A program made the position numbers and the translations under genes. Below the pieces are notes generated by a model. The model was not told the DNA's origin. It saw only the letters and a list, made by a program, of their open reading frames with translations, and did not search any database. A stretch of DNA of 64,000 bases, taken from Chitinophagaceae bacterium UBA4411. GTDB lineage: Bacteria > Bacteroidota > Bacteroidia > Chitinophagales > Chitinophagaceae. Positions 8,000-16,061 of this stretch are shown piece after piece (positions within the stretch are counted from its first letter, which is position 1; every line of letters begins with the position of its first letter). The DNA is taken from the NCBI GenBank assembly GCA_002400415.1, contig DGQP01000001.1:85724-149723 (forward strand), given 5' to 3'.

Positions 8000-9361
8000 C
8001 TACTGGTGCAGCGAAAGTTTTAGCATTTTTTGGGTAGAAGAAAGAACCTTCACCCGTTCATCAATCCGATACCCCACCACCCAGATAATGCGTTGATCGC
8101 TTTCTATCACCCAGGTATTTTCTTTGTCGGTCTTCGACAGTTTCTGATCAATAAAGAAACGGGATAGCTTTTTCTTCTTAGTCATGCCCAGCGGGTAGAA
8201 ATAATCACCGGCTTTCCATTTGCGCAATAATAAAGGAAAAGTTATTTTATTAAAGTCAATACTTGCTTCAAGGTTTGAGGTCTGAGGTCTGAGGTTTGAA
8301 GTTATTTCGATACTCAGGATTCCCTGTTCAAAAATCACTTGCTTATCTTTTTCCTCAATAACAATGGCTGTTGATGCAGTGGATTGGACAGGACTGATAA
8401 TAAACCAATGCCGGTGTTTGATAATGCGGTAAGGCAACACCGGTGATTCAATATACCTGCCGGAATCACTGCCCGCCAGCTTTACCAGTTCCTCCACCTG
8501 TTTTTCCTGGAACCCATAGTCTTTAATGATCTCGTAGAGCAATGCCCGGCTCTGATAGCCCATCAGCTGCTTCACGGGTATATGTACTTCCGCTCCTGTT
8601 TCTTTCAGCAATTTCTTTTTAATAGCACCAACGGATAACTGGTACAATTTTTCAATTTCCTTAAACCGTGCAATATTATCCTGCAGGTTGGCATTCACCT
8701 GCGGGTACACTTTACTGATGGCCGGGATCAATTCATTCCGGAAAAAATTACGGGTGTATTTCGATGATTGATTAGAAGAATCTTCCACATAATCCAATTG
8801 CTGCTTCTTAGCAAAAGCCAGTAATTCTTCTTTGGAAAATGGCAATATGGGCCTGCGGATATAATTGATGGATGCCGGGATACCGGTGAGTCCATGCAAA
8901 CCTGTGCCCCGGAAAAAATTCATCAGCAACGTTTCCGCATTATCATCTGCATGATGAGCAGTTAAAAGGAATACCCGGCCCTTTTGTGTTGACTCCAGAC
9001 TAACGACTTCAGGCTCCCGGCTACTCACTAACTCCTCAAACCATGCATACCGCAATGCCCTTGCTGCTTCCTGGATGGATAGTTTATTCGCAGCTGCATA
9101 TTGTTCCGTATCAAATCTTTTCACTTCTACCGCAACAGCATATTTTTCGCCCAGTTGTTGTACAAACTGTTCATCTCGTTCACTCTCGGCCCCTCTTAAT
9201 TGAAAATTACAATGTGCAATAGTAAAATTATACCCTGCCTGTTTGCATAATTCACATAGTACTACAGAATCAACACCGCCGCTGACGGCCAGCACTAATA
9301 TATCTTTTATGGAGAAAAGATGTTGATCAGTGATATGTTTTTTAAAGAATGATACATTCAT
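8000..9361 (-). CDS. tilS: tRNA(Ile)-lysidine synthase
   Basis: A 453-residue enzyme that attaches lysine to C34 of the tRNA-Ile CAU anticodon, so that it reads AUA. The PP-loop SGGVDS is at residues 27-32, followed by AHCNFQLRGAESERDE and AHHADDNAETLLMNFFRG, all diagnostic. The C-terminal TilS substrate-binding domain is present (LLLRKWKAGDYFYPLGM). The start at 9361 gives MNVSFFKKH; a start seven codons upstream adds an unconserved extension. Codons at 8267-8302 carry a heptamer DNA repeat that reads SNLRPQTSNLEAS in the protein, apparently an insertion in a linker. Confidence 0.92.
   Translation of the reverse strand: MNVSFFKKHITDQHLFSIKDILVLAVSGGVDSVVLCELCKQAGYNFTIAHCNFQLRGAESERDEQFVQQLGEKYAVAVEVKRFDTEQYAAANKLSIQEAARALRYAWFEELVSSREPEVVSLESTQKGRVFLLTAHHADDNAETLLMNFFRGTGLHGLTGIPASINYIRRPILPFSKEELLAFAKKQQLDYVEDSSNQSSKYTRNFFRNELIPAISKVYPQVNANLQDNIARFKEIEKLYQLSVGAIKKKLLKETGAEVHIPVKQLMGYQSRALLYEIIKDYGFQEKQVEELVKLAGSDSGRYIESPVLPYRIIKHRHWFIISPVQSTASTAIVIEEKDKQVIFEQGILSIEITSNLRPQTSNLEASIDFNKITFPLLLRKWKAGDYFYPLGMTKKKKLSRFFIDQKLSKTDKENTWVIESDQRIIWVVGYRIDERVKVLSSTQKMLKLSLHQ
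8267..8302 (-). repeat. Heptamer tandem repeat inside tilS
   Basis: About five consecutive 7-bp units, read on the minus strand as ACTTCAA, ACCTCAG, ACCTCAG, ACCTCAA, ACCTTGA. They are translated in frame within tilS as part of the TSNLRPQTSNLEAS linker. Similar heptamers occur at 49885-49920, 50001-50037 and 52230-52383. Confidence 0.75.
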
Positions 9362-9434
9362 GTAGCCTGGCATTTTATGCACTTACAATTTCAATTTTGA
9401 TCTCCTGAACAGGTTCCCCTTCAGGGGACAGGGG

Positions 9435-9746
9435 TTAAAAAGTTAACTCCTCCAACGCCCCTCTCAATTCCCCAAATGCATGATTGTCCCCTGCTTTCTT
9501 TGCCTCTTCCATTCCTTTCTCATACACTTTAATGGCTCCTTCTTCATCCTTATTCCGTTCCAGCAGCTTGCCCAAATGATAATAACTGCCAATATAACCC
9601 GGTTCCCTGTTTAATAGCTCCTCAAATAATTGCCTTGCTGCTGCATCATTTCCCAACTTGATATATTCCAATGCCAGGGCATGCTGCAAAAAGCTGTCCC
9701 CGGGGCTTGTCTTCAAAAATTCTTTTAACTTTTCAATCCTGTCCAT
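9435..9746 (-). CDS. Tetratricopeptide repeat protein
   Basis: A 103-residue protein made almost wholly of two to three TPR helices (FLQHALALEYIKLGNDAAARQLFEELLNREPG, then GSYYHLGKLLERNKDEEGAIKVYEKG). The start at 9746 (MDRIEKLKEFL) is chosen because the upstream extension is unconserved and overlaps the divergent etfB promoter. It has no signal peptide and is probably a cytosolic protein-interaction adaptor. The partner is unknown. Confidence 0.75.
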   Translation of the reverse strand: MDRIEKLKEFLKTSPGDSFLQHALALEYIKLGNDAAARQLFEELLNREPGYIGSYYHLGKLLERNKDEEGAIKVYEKGMEEAKKAGDNHAFGELRGALEELTF

Positions 9747-9760
9747 GTTGATATAAAAAA

Positions 9761-9844
9761 TTTGCCCGGATTTGCCCGGATTTACCTTTGCAACACTTAT
9801 CTTTGTTTTAGTTGCATAAACAACCAATTTTATTATTAGCTTTG
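9761..9844 (+). promoter_or_regulatory. etfBA promoter region with three -7-like boxes
   Basis: Three matches to TAnnTTTG lie in the 140 bp before etfB: TACCTTTG 9783-9790, TATCTTTG 9798-9805 and TAGCTTTG 9837-9844. A direct repeat TTTGCCCGGA (9761-9780) supplies possible -33 TTTG elements for the first two. Which box is used cannot be decided from sequence. Confidence 0.5.
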
Positions 9845-9885
9845 CCGGGAGCCGATCCAGCAAACTATTAAAACGATACTTAATT

Positions 9886-10629
9886 ATGAAAATCCTGGTT
9901 TGTATCAGTAAAACGCCGGACACCACGGCAAAAATAGCCTTCACCGATAACAACACGAAATTCGATACCGGCGGTGTACAGTGGATCATTAATCCCTACG
10001 ACGAATGGTATGCCCTTGTCCGTGCCATTGAACTGAAAGAAGCTGATCCCTCCGCTGTCATTCATTTGATTACGGTGGGTGCTGCCGATGCAGAACCAAT
10101 TATCCGCAAAGCATTAGCCCTGGGAGGTGATGAGGCGATCAGGGTGAACGCAGATAATCACGACAGTTATTATATCGCTTCGCAGATTGCTGAAGTGGCG
10201 AAACAGGGTGGCTACGATCTGATTTTCACCGGTAAAGAAACCATCGATTATAATGGTTCTTCTATCGGCGGCATGGTCTCCGAATTACTCGGTCTTCCGT
10301 ATGTTTCTTTGGCCGCTAAGTTTGAACTGGCCGGAAACAAGGCAACTATTACCCGGGAAATTGAAGGTGGTGAAGAAGTGAATGAAGTGGAATTACCGGT
10401 GCTGGTAAGTTGCCAGAAAGGAATGGCAGAACAACGTATTCCGAATATGAAAGGCATCATGGGTGCCCGCACCAAACCCTTAAAAGTAGTAGAACCGGTA
10501 GCCGTGGATACACTGACCAGCGTGGTTGGTTTCGGTTTACCTCCTGCCAAAGCAGGTGTGAAATTAGTAGCTCCGGACAACGTGGAAGAACTTGTTCGTT
10601 TATTGCACGAAGAAGTCAAAGCCATCTAA
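9886..10629 (+). CDS. etfB: Electron transfer flavoprotein subunit beta
   Basis: A 247-residue beta subunit with the typical opening MKILVCISKTPDTTAKI and the AMP-binding-side sequence FTGKETIDYNGSSIGGM, followed by REIEGGEEVNEVELPVLV. With EtfA it forms the FAD-containing heterodimer that takes electrons from acyl-CoA dehydrogenases and passes them to the quinone pool. The etfA gene follows after 30 bp in the same direction, and a strong terminator closes the pair, so this is a two-gene operon. Confidence 0.95.
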   Translation: MKILVCISKTPDTTAKIAFTDNNTKFDTGGVQWIINPYDEWYALVRAIELKEADPSAVIHLITVGAADAEPIIRKALALGGDEAIRVNADNHDSYYIASQIAEVAKQGGYDLIFTGKETIDYNGSSIGGMVSELLGLPYVSLAAKFELAGNKATITREIEGGEEVNEVELPVLVSCQKGMAEQRIPNMKGIMGARTKPLKVVEPVAVDTLTSVVGFGLPPAKAGVKLVAPDNVEELVRLLHEEVKAI

Positions 10630-10659
10630 AAGCAATCCTAAAACTTCAAACTTATTATA

Positions 10660-11625
10660 ATGCCTGTTTTAATATTCATTGATACTGCCGAAGGCCATGT
10701 AAAAAAATCATCTTTAGAAGCATTGACCTATGGCGCTAAAGTGGCGGAACAGTTGGGTACAACTGCCGAAGGCGTTGTGCTGGGATCAGTAACTGATGAT
10801 CTTGCCGCGCTGGGAAAATACGGGGTGAAGAAAATCCATCATGTTGCAGCTGAGGCACTGAGCCATTTTGATGCACAGGTATTCGCCAAAGTGTTGGCAC
10901 AGGTAGCTGAGGCCAGCAGTGCGAAAGTCATCGTCTTCTCTAATAATTTAAGTGGTAAAGCCATTGCTCCCCGTCTTTCGGTACGGTTAAAGGCCGGATT
11001 GGTATCTGGCGCTGTTGCCCTGCCCGATACCAGCAATGGATTCGTGGTCAGGAAAAATGTATTCTCGGGTAAAGCATTTGCCAATATAGCAGTGAACACG
11101 GATGTAAAGATCATTGCACTAAGCCCAAATGCTTACCAGATCATTGCCGGTGAAGGGACTGCTGAAGTGGTTGCTTTTAATGTAACTGTTGATGCCCCCA
11201 AAATAAAAGTAACCGCTGTTACCAAAGCCAGTGGCGAAGTGCCATTGACAGAAGCGGAAATCGTGGTAAGTGCCGGCCGCGGTATGAAGGGCCCGGAGCA
11301 TTGGGGCATAGTGGAAGACCTGGCCAAAGTTTTACATGCTGCCACAGCCTGCAGCCGCCCGGTAGCGGATGCACACTGGCGTCCGCATAATGAGCATGTG
11401 GGGCAAACCGGTTTTGCTATTGCACCCAATTTATATATTGCCATCGGCATTTCTGGTGCTATCCAGCACCTCGCCGGTGTGAACCGCAGTAAAGTGATCG
11501 TGGTGATCAATAAAGACCCGGAAGCACCCTTCTTTAAAGCCGCTGATTATGGTATTGTGGGAGATGCATTTGACGTGGTGCCGAAAATGACTGAAGCTAT
11601 TAAAAAGATTAAAGGAACTGCATAA
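10660..11625 (+). CDS. etfA: Electron transfer flavoprotein subunit alpha
   Basis: A 321-residue alpha subunit. The C-terminal FAD domain is well conserved: VVSAGRGMKGPEHWG, ACSRPVADAHWRPHNEHVGQ, YIAIGISGAIQHLAG and DPEAPFFKAADYGIVGD. It partners EtfB in fatty-acid and amino-acid oxidation electron transfer. The internal YGVKK and GKAIAPRLSVRLKAGLVS segments are standard for the N-terminal domain. It is co-transcribed with etfB. Confidence 0.95.
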   Translation: MPVLIFIDTAEGHVKKSSLEALTYGAKVAEQLGTTAEGVVLGSVTDDLAALGKYGVKKIHHVAAEALSHFDAQVFAKVLAQVAEASSAKVIVFSNNLSGKAIAPRLSVRLKAGLVSGAVALPDTSNGFVVRKNVFSGKAFANIAVNTDVKIIALSPNAYQIIAGEGTAEVVAFNVTVDAPKIKVTAVTKASGEVPLTEAEIVVSAGRGMKGPEHWGIVEDLAKVLHAATACSRPVADAHWRPHNEHVGQTGFAIAPNLYIAIGISGAIQHLAGVNRSKVIVVINKDPEAPFFKAADYGIVGDAFDVVPKMTEAIKKIKGTA

Positions 11626-11643
11626 TATCTTTTAAAAAAGTGT

Positions 11644-11676
11644 AAAAGGCTGACCATTCTGAGTCAGCCTTTTTTG
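11644..11676 (+). terminator. Intrinsic terminator after etfBA
   Basis: An 11-bp stem AAAAGGCTGAC / GTCAGCCTTTT with an 8-base loop, followed by a run of T, 19 bp after the etfA stop. Confidence 0.9.
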
Positions 11677-11763
11677 TTATAAACAAGGCCTGAGCCGCTA
11701 AGGAATTAACCCGGCCGGCTCATGAACCATTTAGCCAAAATCCCTTAGTTTCGTGCCATAATT

Positions 11764-12369
11764 ATGAAGAAGATAGAACTGGAAATAGTGGCCCTTTCCC
11801 ATAGCATCACACAGACGCATTCCTATGCCGTGGTACTGGGGGAAGTGAATGGATTAAGGCGTCTTCCGATCGTTATCGGTGGCTTTGAAGCTCAGGCAAT
11901 TGCTGTGGCACTGGAAAAAATGCAACCCAGCCGCCCGCTGACGCACGACCTGATGAAGAATTTCCTGAATGCTTTTGCAATTGATCTTCATGAGATCATT
12001 ATCTGCGACCTGCAGGAAGGTATCTTCTATTCTAAACTGCTTTGTTCTTCTGCCAACGATACTATTGAAATAGATTCCAGGACCTCTGATGCATTGGCGC
12101 TGGCTGTTCGTTTTGGCTGCCCCATTTATACTTATGAGAATATTTTAGAAAGTGCAGGCATACTGATGGAGGACACCGAAAAAACCGGCAAAAAGAAAAA
12201 AGTAAAACAGGAAGCCATGGTGGAAAATGATGCAACTACCGGCAATGAAGACCTGAAAACCATGACACTGGAAGAATTAAACCACCTGCTGAACGAAGTC
12301 TTGGACAACGAAGATTATATCAGGGCTATCGCTATCCGTGACGAGATCAACAGCCGCAAAAAGAAATAA
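11764..12369 (+). CDS. Bifunctional nuclease family protein (DUF151) with UvrB/UvrC motif
   Basis: A 201-residue protein. Residues about 1-135 form the bifunctional nuclease domain (LPIVIGGFEAQAIAVALEKM, then IDSRTSDALALAVRFGCPIY). A charged linker leads to a C-terminal UVR-type helix pair (LEELNHLLNEVLDNEDYIRA). Family members have been linked to DNase/RNase activity and stress responses; here the role is inferred from family only. It stands alone after the etf terminator and shortly before ispE. Confidence 0.85.
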   Translation: MKKIELEIVALSHSITQTHSYAVVLGEVNGLRRLPIVIGGFEAQAIAVALEKMQPSRPLTHDLMKNFLNAFAIDLHEIIICDLQEGIFYSKLLCSSANDTIEIDSRTSDALALAVRFGCPIYTYENILESAGILMEDTEKTGKKKKVKQEAMVENDATTGNEDLKTMTLEELNHLLNEVLDNEDYIRAIAIRDEINSRKKK

Positions 12370-12461
12370 AAATCTCTAAAAGCTGTAATTGCATTTCTTC
12401 CCCGAATGCACTATTTTACCAGTCCAACTTTTTGAAAAAACCGACCGTAACCTTTTATTCT

Positions 12462-13292
12462 ATGATTGTTTTCCCAAACAGTAAGATCAACCTCGGCCTT
12501 CGGGTTCTCCGAAAACGTAATGATGGCTACCATGACCTGGAAACCGTATTCTACCCGATCAAACTGACCGATATACTCGAGATAACCCCCCTCACCACCA
12601 CGGTCAAAACATTCAGCATCCCATTCAGTAAAAGTGGCTTTGTGATTGAAGGCGACCCCAGCGATAACCTTTGTATTAAGGCTTATGGTATGCTGAAAAA
12701 AGATTTCCCTAAACTGCCAAACGTACAAATTCACTTGCATAAAGCCGTTCCGGCCGGCGCGGGTTTGGGTGGCGGCAGCGCTGATGCTGCTTTTACCCTG
12801 CTGTTACTGAACAAAGAATTTAAACTGGAACTCACCCGGGAACAATTATTACAGTATGCCCTGAAACTCGGCAGCGACTGCCCGTTCTTTATCATTAACA
12901 AACCCTGCCACGCCACAGGCAGAGGTGAGCAACTCACCCCGATCGGGCTTGACCTGTCTGCTTACAAAATTGTAGTAGTCAACCCCCGCATACATATCAA
13001 TACAGGGAGAGCCTTCCTGCACATTAAACCTTCTGTTCCTGAACGGACATTGAAAGAGATCATAACCCAGCCGATTGAACGATGGAAAGATGAACTGGTA
13101 AATGATTTTGAAAAATGGGTATTTACTGAATACAAACAAGTGGTGGAAATCAAAGACCAGTTGTATATTAAAGGAGCTGTCTTTGCTTCAATGAGCGGCA
13201 GTGGCAGTACTGTCTTTGGAATATTCGATAAAAGCAAACAGTTAGACCTCCATTTTCCGGAGCATTATTTTGTAAAGGAGCTCGCCAACTGA
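12462..13292 (+). CDS. ispE: 4-diphosphocytidyl-2-C-methyl-D-erythritol kinase
   Basis: A 276-residue GHMP kinase of the MEP isoprenoid pathway; it phosphorylates the 2-hydroxyl of CDP-methylerythritol with ATP. Seen in sequence: FPNSKINLGLRVLRKRNDGYHD at the start, the ATP loop PAGAGLGGGSADAAF near residues 96-110, and SMSGSGSTVFGIF in the third motif. The ATG at 12462 fits the conserved N-terminus; a TTG ten codons upstream would add a tail overlapping the leader and was not used. Confidence 0.93.
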   Translation: MIVFPNSKINLGLRVLRKRNDGYHDLETVFYPIKLTDILEITPLTTTVKTFSIPFSKSGFVIEGDPSDNLCIKAYGMLKKDFPKLPNVQIHLHKAVPAGAGLGGGSADAAFTLLLLNKEFKLELTREQLLQYALKLGSDCPFFIINKPCHATGRGEQLTPIGLDLSAYKIVVVNPRIHINTGRAFLHIKPSVPERTLKEIITQPIERWKDELVNDFEKWVFTEYKQVVEIKDQLYIKGAVFASMSGSGSTVFGIFDKSKQLDLHFPEHYFVKELAN

Positions 13293-13349
13293 TACCTCTC
13301 ATATCCTCTTTCCGGGCAGACCACTACATTTGCACAAAACTGCAATGGC

Positions 13350-13706
13350 ATGGAGATTTACAAAGAATTTGCTTTTGACGCTGCCCATTTTCTGCCCAAT
13401 GTTCCGGAAGGCCATAAATGCAAACAGATGCATGGACACACGTATCATCTGCGGGTGTATGTCAGCGGCACACCGGATAAGGAATTCGGCTGGATTATTG
13501 ATTTTAAAGAATTAAAAGACAGTATCCTGCCATTGATCGACCAGGTGGACCACCGGGTAATGAATGATGTTCCCGGGTTGGAGAATCCCACCGCTGAAAA
13601 TATTACCCTTTGGTTCTGGAACAAATTAAAACCCCAGTTGCCGGGCCTGAGCCGCATAGAACTGAAAGAAACACCCACTACCGGTGTTATCTATGATGGT
13701 CATTAA
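13350..13706 (+). CDS. queD: 6-carboxy-5,6,7,8-tetrahydropterin synthase (QueD/PTPS family)
   Basis: A 118-residue T-fold enzyme. Zinc ligands are visible at H13 (DAAHF), H28 and H30 (MHGHTY), with a catalytic cysteine at C24 (HKCKQMHGH) and VDHRVMND further on. CxxxHGH spacing is the usual mark of QueD, which makes carboxy-tetrahydropterin for queuosine from dihydroneopterin triphosphate; a 6-pyruvoyl-tetrahydropterin synthase role is the alternative. It lies 57 bp after ispE and may be co-transcribed with it. Confidence 0.85.
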   Translation: MEIYKEFAFDAAHFLPNVPEGHKCKQMHGHTYHLRVYVSGTPDKEFGWIIDFKELKDSILPLIDQVDHRVMNDVPGLENPTAENITLWFWNKLKPQLPGLSRIELKETPTTGVIYDGH

Positions 13707-13736
13707 TTTTCAGGCTATCTTTTGTATCTTGCAACT

Positions 13737-13897
13737 GTGTTATTCCATTACAACATAACGCCAAGAGATTTTCTTACCTCCAATCTCGATCTGCTCAATC
13801 ACCGATGACGCATCGTGGCAACCGGCTTTGGACAAGCCGGTAATTTCCTGTCCCCTTTTCTTTTTGAATTTTACTTTTCACGCAACAATTGTTTTTT
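13737..13897 (+). promoter_or_regulatory. Structured leader ahead of rocD
   Basis: About 160 bp between queD and rocD holds two adjacent perfect hairpins: CGATG-ACG-CATCG at 13803-13815 and ACCGGCTT-TGGAC-AAGCCGGT at 13821-13841, joined by TGGCA. The segment GGCAACC..GGTAATTTCC resembles the 3' core of SAM-I riboswitches, and AAGAGA at 13763-13768 resembles its 5' part. The conserved GAGGGA element is missing, so it is reported as an unassigned structured leader. A TATCTTGC box at 13725-13732 could start the transcript. The second hairpin might alternatively be a weak queD terminator. Confidence 0.45.
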
Positions 13898-15133
13898 ATG
13901 CAATCAACCATCACGATGTCAGCATTAACACAACACTATCTTGAACTGGAAGAGAACTATGGCGCTCATAATTATCATCCGTTGCCCGTGGTACTGAACC
14001 GTGGTGAGGGCGTTTTTGTATGGGATGTGGATGGCAAACGCTATTATGATTTCCTCAGTGGTTACTCCGCCGTAAACCAGGGACACTGCCATCCAAAAAT
14101 CGTGAAAGCCTTTATTGAACAGGCACAACAATTAACCCTCACCAGCCGGGCATTCCATAGTGATCAGTTGGGAGAATATACGAGGTATATTACAGCGTAT
14201 TTTAGCTATGACAAGGTATTACCAATGAATACCGGCGTGGAAGCAGTGGAAACAGCCATCAAGCTCTGCCGCAAATGGGCTTATGAAGTAAAGGGGATAG
14301 CAGAAGGCGAAGCGGTGATTATTGTTTGCGAAGGAAATTTTCATGGCCGCACCACGTCTGTCATCTCCTTTAGCAGTGATCCTTCTGCCAGGAAAAACTT
14401 CGGACCTTACATGCCCGGCTTTACTGCTATACCTTATAACGATACGGATGCACTGGCCAAAGCGCTGGACAATAAAAATATTGCCGGTTTTTTAGTGGAA
14501 CCCATACAAGGAGAAGCCGGGGTGCTGGTACCGGATGATGGTTACCTTGCTAAAGCAAAAGATCTTTGTGAGGCTGCCAATGTATTATTCATCGGTGATG
14601 AGATACAAACCGGGCTGGCCAGAACAGGAAAGATGCTGGCCTGTGATCATGAAAATGTGCGCCCGGATATTTTAATCCTTGGTAAAGCGTTGAGCGGCGG
14701 TATGCTCCCCGTAAGTGCTGTCCTTACTGATGATGAGATCATGATGACGATTAAACCCGGTGAACATGGCTCCACTTACGGCGGCAATCCTTTAGCCTGT
14801 AAAACAGCTATCGCGGCCCTGCAGGTATTAAAAGACGAACAGATGACTGCACAGGCTGAAATTATGGGTGAACTATTACGCAGTGAGCTGAGGGCAATTA
14901 ATTCACGGCATATTGCTTTGGTCCGGGGTAAAGGACTGTTGAATGCTATCGTTATTGATCATACTGATAAAGAAGCTGCCTGGGATCTTTGTTTGCAGCT
15001 GAAAGAAAACGGCTTACTGGCCAAACCCACACATGGCGATAAGATACGTTTTGCACCACCTTTAGTAATCACGAGGGAACAGGTACTGGAATCTGTTGAT
15101 ATCATCCGCAGGAGCCTGGCTGTGCTGGATTGA
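13898..15133 (+). CDS. rocD: Ornithine aminotransferase
   Basis: A 411-residue class III PLP aminotransferase that converts ornithine and 2-oxoglutarate to glutamate semialdehyde and glutamate. Signature segments are GAHNYHPLPVVL, FLSGYSAVNQGHCHPKI, LPMNTGVEAVETAIKL, VEPIQGEAGV and the PLP lysine in LGKALSGGMLPVSAV. The family's GEHGSTYGGNPLACK is also present. The start is ATG at 13898; ATG 13916 is also possible, and a TTG at 13889 is less likely. The gene stands alone behind a structured leader, which may regulate it. Confidence 0.92.
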   Translation: MQSTITMSALTQHYLELEENYGAHNYHPLPVVLNRGEGVFVWDVDGKRYYDFLSGYSAVNQGHCHPKIVKAFIEQAQQLTLTSRAFHSDQLGEYTRYITAYFSYDKVLPMNTGVEAVETAIKLCRKWAYEVKGIAEGEAVIIVCEGNFHGRTTSVISFSSDPSARKNFGPYMPGFTAIPYNDTDALAKALDNKNIAGFLVEPIQGEAGVLVPDDGYLAKAKDLCEAANVLFIGDEIQTGLARTGKMLACDHENVRPDILILGKALSGGMLPVSAVLTDDEIMMTIKPGEHGSTYGGNPLACKTAIAALQVLKDEQMTAQAEIMGELLRSELRAINSRHIALVRGKGLLNAIVIDHTDKEAAWDLCLQLKENGLLAKPTHGDKIRFAPPLVITREQVLESVDIIRRSLAVLD

Positions 15134-15244
15134 TTGCCCGGTATCAGTACTGATAAGAATCAATACCTGCCGGTTGATGGAACAGGGAGCGATCTTTGAT
15201 AAATCAGTAATTTGTCCTGCATTAATTCAGAACAAAGAACTAAT

Positions 15245-15961
15245 ATGGACACACATCTTCATCATGACAACGTCACACACAAAGAAGAGCATTTAAAGAG
15301 CAGTGAAGCACTCCGGGATATAGTAATCGGTATGAGTGACGGGCTCACGGTACCTTTTGCATTAGCCGCCGGTTTAAGTGGCGCTGTTGAGTCCACTTCC
15401 ATTATCGTTATAGCAGGCATAGCTGAAGTGGCAGCCGGTTCTATTGCTATGGGACTGGGTGGCTACCTGGCTGGCAAAACCGAACAGGACCACTATAACA
15501 GTGAGCTGAAGCGAGAATACTATGAAGTGGATAATCTCCGTCACCTGGAAATAGAAGAAACCAAAGATTTTTTCGCCAATATCGGCTTAAGCAAAGAACT
15601 GCAGGAAAAAGCTACAGAGGAAATTGCGCAGGATAAAAACCGCTGGGTGGACTTTATGATGAAATATGAGCTGGGCCTGGAAAAACCTGATCCCAAAAGA
15701 GCCACCAAGTCAGCCATGAATATTGGCCTCTCCTATGTAGTGGGGGGATTAGTCCCTCTCAGTCCCTATTTCTTTGCAGACTCGCCGATAGAAGCTTTGA
15801 CCATCTCCGTAATTGTTACATTAATCTGCCTGTTTGTTTTCGGATTCTTCAAAAGCAGGATCACCGGAATCAACCCCTGGATTGGCGCCCTCCGGGTTAT
15901 GCTAATCGGAGCCCTGGCTGCCGGCGCGGCCTTTGCGGTTGCCAAATTATTTGAAGGGTAG
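15245..15961 (+). CDS. VIT1/CCC1-type transporter
   Basis: A 238-residue membrane protein of the VIT1/CCC1 iron-manganese transporter family. The first helix has the family motif RDIVIGMSDGLTVPFALAAGLSG, then EVAAGSIAMGLGGYLAGKTE; a soluble helical segment (about residues 85-145) separates the first two helices from three C-terminal ones. Members move Fe(II) or Mn(II) out of the cytosol. The histidine-rich N-terminus (MDTHLHHDN) may touch metal. ATG 15245 is chosen over an upstream TTG. Confidence 0.85.
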   Translation: MDTHLHHDNVTHKEEHLKSSEALRDIVIGMSDGLTVPFALAAGLSGAVESTSIIVIAGIAEVAAGSIAMGLGGYLAGKTEQDHYNSELKREYYEVDNLRHLEIEETKDFFANIGLSKELQEKATEEIAQDKNRWVDFMMKYELGLEKPDPKRATKSAMNIGLSYVVGGLVPLSPYFFADSPIEALTISVIVTLICLFVFGFFKSRITGINPWIGALRVMLIGALAAGAAFAVAKLFEG

Positions 15962-15982
15962 CTGCGCCTTGTTTACCGCGTT

Positions 15983-16015
15983 ATAAAAAGGAAGAGCCGT
16001 GGTGGAAACCACGGC
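15983..16015 (-). terminator. Hairpin ending the T9SS-protein gene
   Basis: An 8-bp perfect stem GCCGTGGT/ACCACGGC at 15996-16015 with a four-base loop. On the minus strand it is followed by a T-rich stretch (CTCTTCCTTTTT), so it suits the minus-strand gene at 16062-17423. Confidence 0.65.
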
Positions 16016-16061
16016 CCATGTTTAATCCGTACCCTAATGAAAACTTCGTTGGGATTTTCTG

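Noticed and set aside
13737..13897. Firm call of a SAM-I riboswitch before rocD
   Set aside because: The GAGGGA kink-turn core is missing and rocD is not a usual target; kept only as an unassigned leader.
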